Assembly (NCBI GenBank): GCA_018882895.1
Contig: VERF01000011.1
Location: 1-53,384 of the forward strand
Source: Candidatus Kapaibacterium sp.
GTDB taxonomy: Bacteria > Bacteroidota > Ignavibacteria > Kapaibacteriales > Kapaibacteriaceae
Length of the DNA: 53,384 nucleotides
Reading direction: 5' to 3'
Shown in pieces: positions 8,314 to 17,473 of the stretch. The position numbers and the translations under genes are program-made. The first letter of the stretch is position 1. The number at the start of each line of letters is the position of its first letter. Under the pieces are notes generated by a model. That model was not told the origin of the DNA. It searched no databases and saw only the letters and a list, made by a program, of their open reading frames with translations.

Positions 8314-9239
8314 GTCTCTCAAGCGGCAACACCGAAGCAGTTATCGAGACTCCGGCTGCCGAGAAGGTTCCGTCAATTGCGGCGATGTACTACGAGCTGA
8401 CAAAGCCGGGCATCAGCAAGATGGTAATGATGACGACGCTGGCAGGATATCATCTTGCCTTGCCGTCGACAACGTCGCTGTTCTCGACGTCACAGGCCGT
8501 TCATCTTGCAGCAACGATGTTTGGAACGTTGCTCATTAGCAGTGGTAGTTGCGTCGTGAACCACATCATGGAACGCGACGTCGATTCGCGGATGAAGCGC
8601 ACATCAAAGCGACCAATTCCGTCGGGAGCTATCAGTGTACGTAGCGCGTCGATCTTCGCAGCGATACTTTCGTTGTCGGGAGCGGCCCTGCTGCTGACCG
8701 TCAACGCGTTGACGTTCTGGCTGGCCATTGCAACGTGGCTCAGTTATGTGATGGTGTACACGCCGATGAAGACACGCTCCTCACTGGCAGTGATCGTCGG
8801 TGGTGTGCCCGGAGCATTGCCCTTCATGGGGGGCTGGACTGCGGTTACAGGAGCAGCGGACGCGATGGCGTGGGTTCTCTTTGCCATCCTCTTCTTCTGG
8901 CAGCTTCCTCACTTCTATGCGCTCTCATGGATGTACCGAGCCGACTACCGTGAAGGGGGCATGGTGCTTCGCGCAATCACTGACGACACCGGCAAAACGC
9001 TGGCCGTACAGATGACGCTCACCAGTGTCTTGTTGCTCTTTTCGGCTGTCGCACCGACCCTTCTTGGAGTGACCGGCAACGTTTACCTTACGGGCGTGCT
9101 CGCACTTGGCGGCTGGCTCATCGTGCAAAGTGCACTCTTCTTCAGACAACCGGATGCCGCAATGGCGCGCAAGGTTCTTCTAACCTCGTACGCGGTCCTC
9201 ATGGGGATCGTCGTGCTCATGTTTCTCGACAAACAATGA
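8310..9239 (+). CDS. ctaB: Protohaem IX farnesyltransferase (haem O synthase)
   Basis: A membrane prenyltransferase of the UbiA family that adds a farnesyl group to haem b, giving haem O, the substrate of CtaA just upstream. It has 309 residues and about eight or nine helices. The first Asp-rich prenyl-diphosphate site reads NHIMERDVDSRMKRT near residues 85-100, followed by RPIPSG. The second conserved loop has YTPMKTRSS near residue 150, and the HFYALSWMYRADYREGG stretch near 206-222 is typical of CyoE/CtaB. The start overlaps the ctaA stop by four bases. Confidence 0.96.
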   Translation: MSLSSGNTEAVIETPAAEKVPSIAAMYYELTKPGISKMVMMTTLAGYHLALPSTTSLFSTSQAVHLAATMFGTLLISSGSCVVNHIMERDVDSRMKRTSKRPIPSGAISVRSASIFAAILSLSGAALLLTVNALTFWLAIATWLSYVMVYTPMKTRSSLAVIVGGVPGALPFMGGWTAVTGAADAMAWVLFAILFFWQLPHFYALSWMYRADYREGGMVLRAITDDTGKTLAVQMTLTSVLLLFSAVAPTLLGVTGNVYLTGVLALGGWLIVQSALFFRQPDAAMARKVLLTSYAVLMGIVVLMFLDKQ

Positions 9240-9260
9240 TCATCAACTACAGGTGGTAGC

Positions 9261-9860
9261 ATGTCAGCAGCACTGAATCTTTCTCACGAGCCGGTCACCA
9301 AGATCGCCCATGGCAAGATGGCCATGTGGGCGTTCCTGGCATCGGAGCTTATGTTTTTCACGGGTTTCTTCGGAACCTTCATTGTGCTCCGCAACACAAA
9401 CTACCAGGCCTTCTACGATGCCTCTCATCACTTGAGCTGGCCACTTGCGTTGTTGAACACATTCATTCTGATCGGCAGCTCGTTGACGATGGCTTTGGCC
9501 ATCTATAATCTTGAGCGCAAGAACAACGGGATGTTTCAAACCTACCTCGGCCTGACCATCCTGGGTGCCTTTGGCTTCCTTATCGTCAAGTATTTCGAGT
9601 ACAGTGCCAAGTGGGCTGACGGTTTGTTCCCGGGTCAGGAAAACCACACGTTGTTCTACTCGTTCTACTTCATCATGACGGGCTTTCACGCTCTTCACGT
9701 TATTGCCGGCATGATCCCAATGGCATTCATGCTTATGAAGTCCTACACCAAGGGAGGATATCCGTATCCGGTCAAGGTAGAGACGTTAGGTCTGTACTGG
9801 CACTTTGTGGACCTGATGTGGATCTTCATCTTCCCGGCTCTGTATCTCATCTTCCCTTAA
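9261..9860 (+). CDS. coxC: Cytochrome c oxidase subunit III
   Basis: A 199-residue subunit III of the short bacterial type with five transmembrane helices. It stabilises subunit I and lies along the O2 path. Recognisable stretches are MAMWAFLASELMFFTGFFGTF near residues 20-40 and FYFIMTGFHALHVIAGM near 133-150, whose Glu and His residues are strongly conserved, and the closing YWHFVDLMWIFIFP. The gene is in the oxidase operon between ctaB and subunit IV, with short spacers on both sides. Confidence 0.95.
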   Translation: MSAALNLSHEPVTKIAHGKMAMWAFLASELMFFTGFFGTFIVLRNTNYQAFYDASHHLSWPLALLNTFILIGSSLTMALAIYNLERKNNGMFQTYLGLTILGAFGFLIVKYFEYSAKWADGLFPGQENHTLFYSFYFIMTGFHALHVIAGMIPMAFMLMKSYTKGGYPYPVKVETLGLYWHFVDLMWIFIFPALYLIFP

Positions 9861-9901
9861 TTCCAATCGAATCCTCACGACCGTTCTCCAGGAGTACAAC
9901 C

Positions 9902-10276
9902 ATGGGTCATGATCACGGAAACGTCATTCCCGCCTACATGAAGGTGTTCTTCACGCTCTGCGCCATGACGCTTCTCACGGTGGCAGCTGCTAAGCTGGTC
10001 CATTTCCCTGATGTGGGATTTGTCCACGGCTATGTGATAAATATCACAGTTGGTCTTGCCATTGCCGTCTTCAAGGTGATTTGCGTGATGTACATCTTCA
10101 TGCACCTTAAGTTCGACAACCCGTTCTTGCGTTTCTTCGTCTATGTGCCGGTCTTTCTGTTCATGGTACTGTCCTTTGGACTGAACCTTGAGTTTGGTAA
10201 AGCCCCCTCAAATCAGCATGTAACTCGCACTGTGTATCAGCAGTTGCATCCGGGTGAACACAAGGCTGGGCACTAA
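9902..10276 (+). CDS. coxD: Cytochrome c oxidase subunit IV family protein
   Basis: A small 124-residue membrane protein with three predicted transmembrane helices (about residues 12-30, 45-68 and 78-98), matching the prokaryotic subunit IV family in size, topology and position. The core KVICVMYIFMHLKFDN is the part I recognise. ATG 9902 was chosen over the longer open frame because GGAG precedes it and the N-terminus MGHDHGNVIPAYMKVF is typical. The exact role of this subunit in bacteria is not well defined; it is thought to be an accessory or assembly subunit. Confidence 0.88.
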   Translation: MGHDHGNVIPAYMKVFFTLCAMTLLTVAAAKLVHFPDVGFVHGYVINITVGLAIAVFKVICVMYIFMHLKFDNPFLRFFVYVPVFLFMVLSFGLNLEFGKAPSNQHVTRTVYQQLHPGEHKAGH

Positions 10277-10295
10277 GCAGAGACAGAATCACGCA

Positions 10296-10874
10296 ATGCG
10301 ATTACTTGCCATCACCACACTGCTTTCGATTCTCGTCGGGCTGACTGCATGTCAGCAGGAGGGGGCTCAGCAGACATTCGACAAGACGCCTTGGGATACT
10401 CTTCCGGTGCTTCGAGCGGTCTCGTCGTTTTCGGGGCGTGATCAGGACAGCGCTGTGTTTCGAGCTGATGCGATGAAGGGCCGGCCATGGATTGCCTCGT
10501 TCTTCTTCACCAGATGCCAAACCGTTTGTCCTGCACTGAACAATGTGCTGGCTGGCATCAGTCGCGAGTTCTCGTCGAAGGTGTCTTTTGTTTCGCTGAC
10601 ATCAGATCCGGACAATGATCTTCCGAGCGTTATGAGAGCCTATGGCGAGCAATATGGAGCTAAAAGAAGCACCTGGGCATTTGTCACCATGCCGTTGGAT
10701 TCGATGATTCGTGTATCAAGCAGTGATCTTGGTTTGGTTTCTCCATCGGAGCCAGACCTTCATTCAACACGATTCGTACTGATTGATTCCGAGATGCAGG
10801 TTCGCGGATACTATGACAGCGCCGATCCTGCTGATGTAGAGAAGCTGCGCTCCGTCCTTAAGGCAATACCATGA
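10296..10874 (+). CDS. SCO1/SenC copper chaperone lipoprotein
   Basis: A 192-residue thioredoxin-fold protein that delivers copper to, or keeps reduced, the CuA site of subunit II. The N-terminus MRLLAITTLLSILVGL ends in the lipobox LTAC, so it should be membrane-anchored facing the periplasm. The copper motif CxxxC is present as FFFTRCQTVCPAL near residues 72-80. The third ligand is a His in LHSTRFVLID near residue 157, and SLTSDPDND is the family loop between them. It follows coxD and overlaps the next gene by four bases, consistent with an assembly role for this oxidase. Confidence 0.93.
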   Translation: MRLLAITTLLSILVGLTACQQEGAQQTFDKTPWDTLPVLRAVSSFSGRDQDSAVFRADAMKGRPWIASFFFTRCQTVCPALNNVLAGISREFSSKVSFVSLTSDPDNDLPSVMRAYGEQYGAKRSTWAFVTMPLDSMIRVSSSDLGLVSPSEPDLHSTRFVLIDSEMQVRGYYDSADPADVEKLRSVLKAIP

Positions 10875-11317
10875 ACCTGGAACAGCTTCCTGCTCTCAAC
10901 GCTACGTTGAACGCCCTTTCCACTGTGCTGCTTGTCGTCGGTTATCGACTCATACGACAGCGTCGGATCGAGCAGCACCGAATGGTCATGATCACGGCGT
11001 TTGTCGTCTCGATCGTTTTTCTTGCCTGCTACCTGCTTCATAAGTGGCATCTGTACACCACAACCGGATCGTACAACACTGTGTTTCCGGGCCAGGGGAT
11101 GTGGCGTAACATCTATCTGCTGATTCTGATCACGCATGTAGCGCTGGCCGCCACGGTTCCGTTCCTGGCGATCATCACCATTCGTAGGGGGCTTGCCATG
11201 TCAGTGGAAACACACCGTCGCATTGCTCGCATAACCCTGCCGATCTGGCTGTATGTCTCCGTGACTGGCGTCATTGTCTACTTCATGTTGTACCAATGGT
11301 TCACACCGACGTCATGA
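10871..11317 (+). CDS. DUF420 membrane protein, oxidase-linked
   Basis: A 148-residue protein with four predicted transmembrane helices that matches my memory of the DUF420 (YozB/CtaM-like) family found beside oxidase genes. Members of the wider group have been linked to oxidase maturation, but the mechanism is unsettled. Conserved-looking His residues are in EQHRMVM near residue 36, LHKWHLY near 58, LITHVAL near 89 and ETHRRIARI near 116, which could bind haem or metal. The start overlaps the SCO1 stop by four bases and the stop overlaps the next small gene by four, so it is well embedded in the operon. Confidence 0.85.
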   Translation: MNLEQLPALNATLNALSTVLLVVGYRLIRQRRIEQHRMVMITAFVVSIVFLACYLLHKWHLYTTTGSYNTVFPGQGMWRNIYLLILITHVALAATVPFLAIITIRRGLAMSVETHRRIARITLPIWLYVSVTGVIVYFMLYQWFTPTS

Positions 11318-11541
11318 AACTGATCGCATCAATTGTCTTCATGATCATCTCAATGATCAACGAGGCTATGGCGTGTCCGGCGTGTAAGGACGGCTTCACA
11401 AAGGGTGGCTCCAACGCCACTGTTGGTGATGCCTATTCACTTTCGGTCATCGTCATGTTGAGCGTACCAGTCATCATCTTGACAGTTGCGATCGTGACGA
11501 TCGCACGACGACTTCGACAACATCCAAATTCTGTTGCGTGA
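11314..11541 (+). CDS. Small exported CPAC-motif membrane protein
   Basis: A 75-residue protein with an N-terminal hydrophobic signal (MKLIASIVFMIISMINEAMA), then CPACKDGFTKGG right after the likely cleavage site, one transmembrane helix at about residues 44-66, and a basic tail. I recall similar small signal-CPxC-helix proteins beside oxidase genes in Bacteroidota but no assigned function. The paired cysteines outside the membrane could bind copper or haem, or act as a thiol switch. The ATG at 11314 overlaps the DUF420 stop by four bases; an upstream in-frame ATG at 11296 is less likely. It is the last gene before the actA promoter. Confidence 0.75.
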   Translation: MKLIASIVFMIISMINEAMACPACKDGFTKGGSNATVGDAYSLSVIVMLSVPVIILTVAIVTIARRLRQHPNSVA

Positions 11542-11582
11542 TTCATGTGGACAATCATGCGACATAGGTTCACTGGGAACGG

Positions 11583-11590
11583 TATATTTG
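11583..11590 (+). promoter_or_regulatory. -7 element of the actABCDEF operon
   Basis: TATATTTG is an exact TAnnTTTG match, 27 bases before the actA ATG and in the 76-base gap after the oxidase operon. No clear TTG box lies 18 bases upstream. It suggests that ACIII can be transcribed separately from the oxidase genes. Confidence 0.5.
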
Positions 11591-11617
11591 CACGACAATT
11601 ACTGCTGAGGGAAGCGA

Positions 11618-12376
11618 ATGTTTTCACGCAAGTTTGACATGGGGGTCAAGGTCGGCGGCGCGGTCGTAGGCGGCGTCGTTGGTGTCCTCTTCCTCCTGGG
11701 CTACTTCGGATTCCGTAACGACTTTGCCGATGTTGGCTATCGTCCCGAACAGCCTGTGCCATTCTCTCACAAGCTGCATGCCGGGCAGTTGCAGATCCAC
11801 TGCCAGTACTGTCATGCCGGCGTGGAGAAGTCGGCTCATTCACCGGTGCCGACTACGCAGACGTGTATGAATTGTCACACGGCTGTCAAGGCTGAGTCGC
11901 CAAAGCTCAAGCTCGTGCGCGACTCGTATGAGACAGGCAATCCGATTTCATGGGTTCGCATCCACAAGGTACCGGACTACGCGCACTTCAATCACAGCCG
12001 TCATATTCGCGCGCAGATTGACTGTAAGTCATGTCACGGCCCGATTGAAGAGATGGGCGTTGTATCTCAGGCAAAGCCTTTGAGCATGGGTTGGTGTCTT
12101 GACTGTCACCGTAATCCTGAAGCAAACATTGTCGGCGCGCGCCCGATCTCAGGAGTGTTCACCGGTAAGGTTCACAAGATGGAGAACCTGCTCGACAGTG
12201 GGTACATCTTCACTCCGATCAAGGCACAGGTTGCTGACAAGGCTTCTTTAAAGCCGCTCACTGTTCCTCAATACGGTGGTTACGATGTCAACCTGCCGAA
12301 GGTTGAAGTCGCCGGCATCCCGCACCCTAAGGTCGCCGGTGTCGGTCCTGAGAACTGCTCGTCGTGTCATTATTGA
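11618..12376 (+). CDS. actA: Alternative complex III subunit ActA, pentahaem cytochrome c
   Basis: A 252-residue membrane-anchored cytochrome that carries electrons out of the quinol-oxidising complex. The single N-terminal helix is near residues 9-31 (VVGGVVGVLFLLGYFGF). Five CxxCH haem sites can be counted: CQYCH, CMNCH, CKSCH, CLDCH and, near the C-terminus, CSSCH. Additional His residues in PVPFSHKLH and FNHSRHIRA would serve as distal ligands. This matches the pentahaem ActA of the structurally known ACIII complexes. GAGG at 11607-11610 supports the start. First gene of actABCDEF. Confidence 0.94.
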   Translation: MFSRKFDMGVKVGGAVVGGVVGVLFLLGYFGFRNDFADVGYRPEQPVPFSHKLHAGQLQIHCQYCHAGVEKSAHSPVPTTQTCMNCHTAVKAESPKLKLVRDSYETGNPISWVRIHKVPDYAHFNHSRHIRAQIDCKSCHGPIEEMGVVSQAKPLSMGWCLDCHRNPEANIVGARPISGVFTGKVHKMENLLDSGYIFTPIKAQVADKASLKPLTVPQYGGYDVNLPKVEVAGIPHPKVAGVGPENCSSCHY

Positions 12377-12424
12377 TCGACGGGTTTCACAACAACGATT
12401 GAAACATCCCTTCAAGGTTCGCAT

Positions 12425-15394
12425 ATGTCCGACCGTTCACTCCATGCATCAACCAATCCAATGTGGAAGAGCATAGACGAGCTCGCCGAGGGTCGCGGAG
12501 AGTCAGCAGAGTTTTCTCCGGGAACCACGACGTCGGCCTTGGCTGATTCCGGCGTCAGCCGGCGCAGCTTCATGGCACTGGTTTCGGCCTCGATGGCACT
12601 CACGGCTGCAGCATGCCGCCGTCCGGAGCAAAAGCTTGTTCCATCCGTGAAGTCGCTGCAGAACGCAACGCCTGGTTTGCCGATTTACTACGCTTCGGTC
12701 TATTCACATCGAAACGTTGCCTACGGTGCGGTTGTCAAGACCCGCGAAGGACGCCCGATCAAGGTCACGGGTAATGCATCGCACCCCGGACTGCCGCGCG
12801 GCGCAGCCAACGCAGAGATGCAGGCGTCGCTCCTTTCGCTTTACGATCCGGATCGAATCCGTCGCCCGAAAGTGCGAGGGCAGCACACGTCGTTTGATGC
12901 CGCCGCCACAAAGATGGCCGAGGCCTTCACGCAAGCGGCTGCTGAAAACAAGAAGGTGGCTTTGTTTGTCGATGAGCATTGCTCACCGACGTACGCGCAG
13001 CTATTGAATGAATTTGTTGCTGCGATCCCCAATGCCGTGATCGTCATGATTCCTGCGATCGTCAATGACGGGGCAGCCGTTGCCAACAAGGCGATCTTTG
13101 GACGTGACACGCAGATCGTGCCCGACCTTTCACTTGCCTCTGTGATCGTCAGCGTCGATGCCGATTTCCTCGGCACTGATTCCCTGTCGTTGTATCATAC
13201 CACGCGTTTTTCCTCGCGCCGCACGCCGTCAAAAGCTAATTCAGAAATGTCACACCTCACGGTTGTGGAATCGCAGTATTCTGCAACCGGCATGAATGCA
13301 GATGTGCGAGTTCGCACAGCCCCTTCACAGGTTGAGGCATTCATCCAAGAGCTCCACGCGGCGATCGTTGGCGGCGCTTCGGCATCAAATCCAGCTGTAG
13401 CAGCTGCGGCAAAGCGTCTGAAAGGTGCTGCCGCAGGTACAGGCGTGGTTTTGGCTGGTGGTCATCTTTCGGCTCATGCCCATGGTTTGGCCGTGGCAAT
13501 CAACAGCGCGCTTGGTTCGGTTGGTGCAGGCAAGATCATCGATGCCAGCCGCACCCTGCCGAACTCCGGCGAGAAGGGGGCTGCCCTTGCTGATATCACG
13601 TCGCAAATGGAAGCCGGTAACGTACATGCAGCCATCTTCCTTGATGTGAATCCAGAGTATTCTGCATCGCGTGCACTGAAGAATGCCATCCTGAAGAAGG
13701 TGGCATTCCGTGGCACAATCAACCTTTATGACGATGAGACGTCGCAGATCGCAGATGCCTCGATTCCGGCCGCTCACTGGCTTGAGTCATGGGGCACGGC
13801 GGTAAGCCCAGACGGATACCTCAGCGTTCAGCAGCCGGTCATCGCACCGCTCTGTGACGGTGTTCCGTCGCTTCAGGATTCGCTCATGACCATCGGCAAG
13901 AAGGTCAACGCAGCCTTCATGGCTTCGACGGCTACCTATGCTGACTACGTCAAGGGGGCTATTGCAACTACGTATCCTGCTTCTAACTGGGTTGAAACAC
14001 TCCAGACCGGCATTGTGGCGGGTACCGGCCGCGTGGCCACAGAGGTGCCGGCAAATCTTGGTGCCGTAGCAGGTCTTGCAAAGGCAACAGTAGGTGGTTC
14101 GACAGTTCTGATGAACGTGCCATCAGCCGCACTCTACGATGGTCGTCTTGCCAATAATGCATGGCTACAGGAGCTTCCCGACCCGGTAACGAAGATCACT
14201 TGGGATAACGTGGCTCTGATGAGCCCTGCCATGGCCGTCAAACTTGGTCTTTCCACAAGCGCCGAAGATCCAAAGGCACTTGCCAAGGCCAATGAGAGTG
14301 TCATAGCCATTACCACACGTCAGGGTAGCATTGAACTTCCTGTGATGGTGCAACCGGGCATGGCCGACGACACGATCGTCACCCAGCTTGGTTATGGGCG
14401 CTCAGCCTGTGGCAGCATCGGTGCGGGAGTGGGAGCCAATGCATTCGCCATTGGCGGTGTCGGTTATCATCCCGTTGAGAATGTGTCGGTCACCGGAGCA
14501 CGTCACCGCGTGGCCACGACGCAGAATCATCATACACTGGGTGAAGTCCCCGGTGATACGAAGAACGAGCGCAATGTTGCCCAATCGCTCAAGCTCAGTG
14601 ATCTGGCAACCACGACCTCACTTGAGCCCGATTACATCAAGGATGAGGCCGGCAAGCCCCTTTCGATTGTCAGCGAGTACCAGTACAAGGGACATCGTTG
14701 GGGTATGGTGATCGATATGAGCGCCTGCACGGGATGTTCATCATGTGTTGTTGCCTGCCAAAGCGAGAACAACATTCCGGTAGTCGGTAAGGACCAGGTT
14801 CTGCTCGGGCGTGAGATGCATTGGATCCGGCTGGACAGATACTATGCCGGCACGCTGCAGGATCCGAGCGCAACTGTGCTCGAGCCAATGCTGTGTCAGC
14901 ACTGCGAAAACGCTCCGTGTGAAAATGTGTGTCCGGTTGCGGCCACGACGCACTCGCCGGAGGGACTCAATGAAATGACCTACAATCGTTGCGTCGGCAC
15001 ACGCTACTGTCTTAACAACTGCCCGTATAAGGTGCGCCGATTCAACTTCCTGAACTACAAGGACGAGCGTCAGCCGCTTGATCTCGTGTTCAATCCTGAG
15101 GTGTCTGGCCGCATGCGCGGTATCATGGAGAAGTGTACGTTCTGCGTCCAGCGTCTGCATGAGGCAAAGTGGCACGCGCGAGACGAAGGACGCGCACGCG
15201 TCAAGGATGGTGAAGCGATCACGGCATGCCAAGAGGCCTGCCCAGCAGGTGCGATCATCTTTGGTGACGCAAATGATGCAAGCAGCAAGATCTCGATCGC
15301 CCGTAAGAGCGAGCGCAGCTTCCACGTGCTGGCAGAGATCAATACACGTCCGTCGGTGACCTACCTTGCCAAGGTCATCAACGACATGGCGTAA
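12425..15394 (+). CDS. actB: Alternative complex III subunit ActB, iron-sulfur and molybdopterin-like
   Basis: The large periplasmic subunit, 989 residues. Near residue 40 a twin-arginine signal (SRRSFMALVS) runs into a lipobox-like AAAC, so it is probably Tat-exported and lipidated. Residues about 80-740 are the molybdopterin-oxidoreductase-like part, which in this family binds no molybdenum. The C-terminal ferredoxin part starts with CTGCSSCVVAC near residue 768, continues with CQHCENAPCENVCP and CVGTRYCLNNCP, then CTFCVQR and CQEACPAG. These are the ligands of three [4Fe-4S] clusters and one [3Fe-4S] cluster known for ActB. The domain order matches the fused ActB1-ActB2 type. Confidence 0.94.
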   Translation: MSDRSLHASTNPMWKSIDELAEGRGESAEFSPGTTTSALADSGVSRRSFMALVSASMALTAAACRRPEQKLVPSVKSLQNATPGLPIYYASVYSHRNVAYGAVVKTREGRPIKVTGNASHPGLPRGAANAEMQASLLSLYDPDRIRRPKVRGQHTSFDAAATKMAEAFTQAAAENKKVALFVDEHCSPTYAQLLNEFVAAIPNAVIVMIPAIVNDGAAVANKAIFGRDTQIVPDLSLASVIVSVDADFLGTDSLSLYHTTRFSSRRTPSKANSEMSHLTVVESQYSATGMNADVRVRTAPSQVEAFIQELHAAIVGGASASNPAVAAAAKRLKGAAAGTGVVLAGGHLSAHAHGLAVAINSALGSVGAGKIIDASRTLPNSGEKGAALADITSQMEAGNVHAAIFLDVNPEYSASRALKNAILKKVAFRGTINLYDDETSQIADASIPAAHWLESWGTAVSPDGYLSVQQPVIAPLCDGVPSLQDSLMTIGKKVNAAFMASTATYADYVKGAIATTYPASNWVETLQTGIVAGTGRVATEVPANLGAVAGLAKATVGGSTVLMNVPSAALYDGRLANNAWLQELPDPVTKITWDNVALMSPAMAVKLGLSTSAEDPKALAKANESVIAITTRQGSIELPVMVQPGMADDTIVTQLGYGRSACGSIGAGVGANAFAIGGVGYHPVENVSVTGARHRVATTQNHHTLGEVPGDTKNERNVAQSLKLSDLATTTSLEPDYIKDEAGKPLSIVSEYQYKGHRWGMVIDMSACTGCSSCVVACQSENNIPVVGKDQVLLGREMHWIRLDRYYAGTLQDPSATVLEPMLCQHCENAPCENVCPVAATTHSPEGLNEMTYNRCVGTRYCLNNCPYKVRRFNFLNYKDERQPLDLVFNPEVSGRMRGIMEKCTFCVQRLHEAKWHARDEGRARVKDGEAITACQEACPAGAIIFGDANDASSKISIARKSERSFHVLAEINTRPSVTYLAKVINDMA

Positions 15395-15444
15395 GAGCAA
15401 TACAGCAACTGAGTAACACAACGATTCACTGACGGGAACCAATC

Positions 15445-16866
15445 ATGACGGTGGTCCAGGAACAAGAGAGATTGAAGGCCATGGCGCACGGCGACGAGCC
15501 GGTGCGTGAAGACCTCGTCCTCGGTAATCCAACGATGCGCGACGTTACGGCGCGCATCGCCAGCATCGTGGAGTCGAAGATCACGATGAAGTACCTCGCC
15601 ACGCTGGGCGTTACCGGTGCGATGGCCGGATGGGGACTCTTCGCTTTGTACTATACGATCACGACCGGTATCGGCGTGTGGGGTCTGAACAATCCGATCG
15701 GTTGGGGATGGGATATCACCAACTTCGTCTTCTGGATCGGTATCGGACACGCCGGGACCCTGATCTCGGCTATCCTGTTCTTGTTCCGCCAGAAATGGCG
15801 CACGGCCATCAACCGCTCGGCAGAGGCCATGACGATCTTCGCTGTGATCTGCGCCTTGACAATGGTGCTCAGTCACACGGGGCGACCGTGGCTTTTCTAC
15901 TGGCTCTTGCCGTATCCGAACCAAATGGCCATGTGGGTGAACTTCCGTTCACCGCTGATGTGGGACGTGTTCGCCGTTAACACCTACTTCACCGTATCGG
16001 CATTGTTCTGGTTCATTGGTCTGATACCCGACTTGGCGACGCTGCGTAACTATGTCAAGGGACCAATTGCGCAAAAAGTATACGGTGTGCTGTCGCTCGG
16101 CTGGACCGGTTCGACGCGCAACTGGCATCATTATGAGATCGCATACATGATCCTGGCTGGCATTTCCACGCCACTGGTTCTTTCGGTGCACTCGGTGGTG
16201 TCCTTTGACTTCACCGTTGGTATCCTTCCGGGTTGGCACACGACGATCTTCCCGCCATACTTCGTTGCCGGCGCTATCTTCTCAGGTTTCGCCATGGTGC
16301 TGACACTTTTGGTCATAACCCGCGAAATTCTCGACCTCAAGCAGTTCATCACTCTCAAGCATTTTGAGAACATGAACAAGATCATGCTCGCCACGGGTAT
16401 GATGGTGGGGTACGCCTACATCCTAGAGTTCTTCATCGCATGGTACTCGGGCAGTGACTGGGAACGGTGGATCTTCGTTAACCGTGCCTTCGGAGATTAT
16501 GCGTGGGCTTACTGGACGATGTTCACTTGCAACGTCGTCTCTCCACAGGTGTTCTGGTTCAAGAGCGCCCGACGTAATATCCCACTGATGTTCGTCATCT
16601 CGATCTTCATCAACATCGGTATGTGGTTCGAGCGTTTCACGATCATCGCTACGACGCTGCACCACGACTTCCTGCCGGCATCGTGGGGATACTACTCGCC
16701 GACTTGGGTTGAGATCTCGATCTTCATCGGTACGTTCGGAATTTTCCTGACGCTGTTCCTGCTGTTTGCCAAGTTCGTTCCCGTGATCGCTATCGCCGAG
16801 ATCAAGAGCATCATGCCCGGCGCTCAGCCGAAGCACCATCACGATCACCACGGTGATACGCACTGA
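15445..16866 (+). CDS. actC: Alternative complex III subunit ActC, NrfD-like quinol-binding
   Basis: A polytopic membrane subunit of 473 residues with about ten helices, of the NrfD/PsrC family, which forms the quinol site of ACIII. Recognisable parts are [26 protein letters not shown] near residues 105-130 (in pieces), [19 protein letters not shown] near 145-165, and [15 protein letters not shown] near 222-236. The C-terminus is rich in histidine ([11 protein letters not shown]), which looks like a soluble metal-binding tail rather than part of the fold. The gene lies between actB and actD with 50- and 39-base gaps. Confidence 0.94.
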   Translation: MTVVQEQERLKAMAHGDEPVREDLVLGNPTMRDVTARIASIVESKITMKYLATLGVTGAMAGWGLFALYYTITTGIGVWGLNNPIGWGWDITNFVFWIGIGHAGTLISAILFLFRQKWRTAINRSAEAMTIFAVICALTMVLSHTGRPWLFYWLLPYPNQMAMWVNFRSPLMWDVFAVNTYFTVSALFWFIGLIPDLATLRNYVKGPIAQKVYGVLSLGWTGSTRNWHHYEIAYMILAGISTPLVLSVHSVVSFDFTVGILPGWHTTIFPPYFVAGAIFSGFAMVLTLLVITREILDLKQFITLKHFENMNKIMLATGMMVGYAYILEFFIAWYSGSDWERWIFVNRAFGDYAWAYWTMFTCNVVSPQVFWFKSARRNIPLMFVISIFINIGMWFERFTIIATTLHHDFLPASWGYYSPTWVEISIFIGTFGIFLTLFLLFAKFVPVIAIAEIKSIMPGAQPKHHHDHHGDTH

Positions 16867-16905
16867 TTTTGAACAACCACCTGCACTGAAGAACGAAGGT
16901 TACCT

Positions 16906-17448
16906 ATGAGTACGAAACCCGTTGGCATCATTGGAGAGCTCACCGATGTGAATCTCACCATGACTATTGCCGAAAAACTTCGCGATGCCGGATTCCGAAA
17001 CTGGGATATCCATACGCCGTATCCCGTGCATGGACTCGACAAGGCAATGGGCATCAAACGGTCGATTCTGACATACTTCTCGTTCGTCGGAATGGTAGGG
17101 GGCTTGTCATCTGCTCTCGGGTTGCAGTTTTGGACCGGGGCCGTTGACTACAAGCTCAACATTGGTGGCAAGGGGTTCTTCAACTGGCAGTTCTCTCTGC
17201 CGATTGACTTCGAGCTTACTATTCTTGGCACGGCCATCTTTACCGTGCTTGGGCTGTTTCACCTGTGCCGCATGCCGACGTGGTTTAACAAGTATCAGGA
17301 CGACGAGTCCTTCAAGAAGGCCACTGATGACGTCTTCGTGGTCACGATCGATGCTGACGACGATCGTTTCTCTGCAACCGAGACGGCAGCGCTGCTGACC
17401 AACCTCGGCGTTGGAAATGTGCATCTCGTGCACGCGACGGCCAACTGA
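16906..17448 (+). CDS. actD: Alternative complex III subunit ActD (DUF3341)
   Basis: A 180-residue subunit of the DUF3341 family with two transmembrane helices near residues 57-78 and 100-122. The N-terminal domain (GIIGELTDVNLTMTIAEKL, then FRNWDIHTPYPVHGLDKAMG) is diagnostic. The C-terminal part (DVFVVTIDADDDRFS, then LLTNLGVGNVHLVHA) resembles a small alpha/beta domain. ActD packs beside ActC in known ACIII structures; it binds no cofactor. ATG follows actC by 39 bases. Confidence 0.92.
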   Translation: MSTKPVGIIGELTDVNLTMTIAEKLRDAGFRNWDIHTPYPVHGLDKAMGIKRSILTYFSFVGMVGGLSSALGLQFWTGAVDYKLNIGGKGFFNWQFSLPIDFELTILGTAIFTVLGLFHLCRMPTWFNKYQDDESFKKATDDVFVVTIDADDDRFSATETAALLTNLGVGNVHLVHATAN

Positions 17449-17473
17449 TGTTGAATATCACGACACAAGACGT

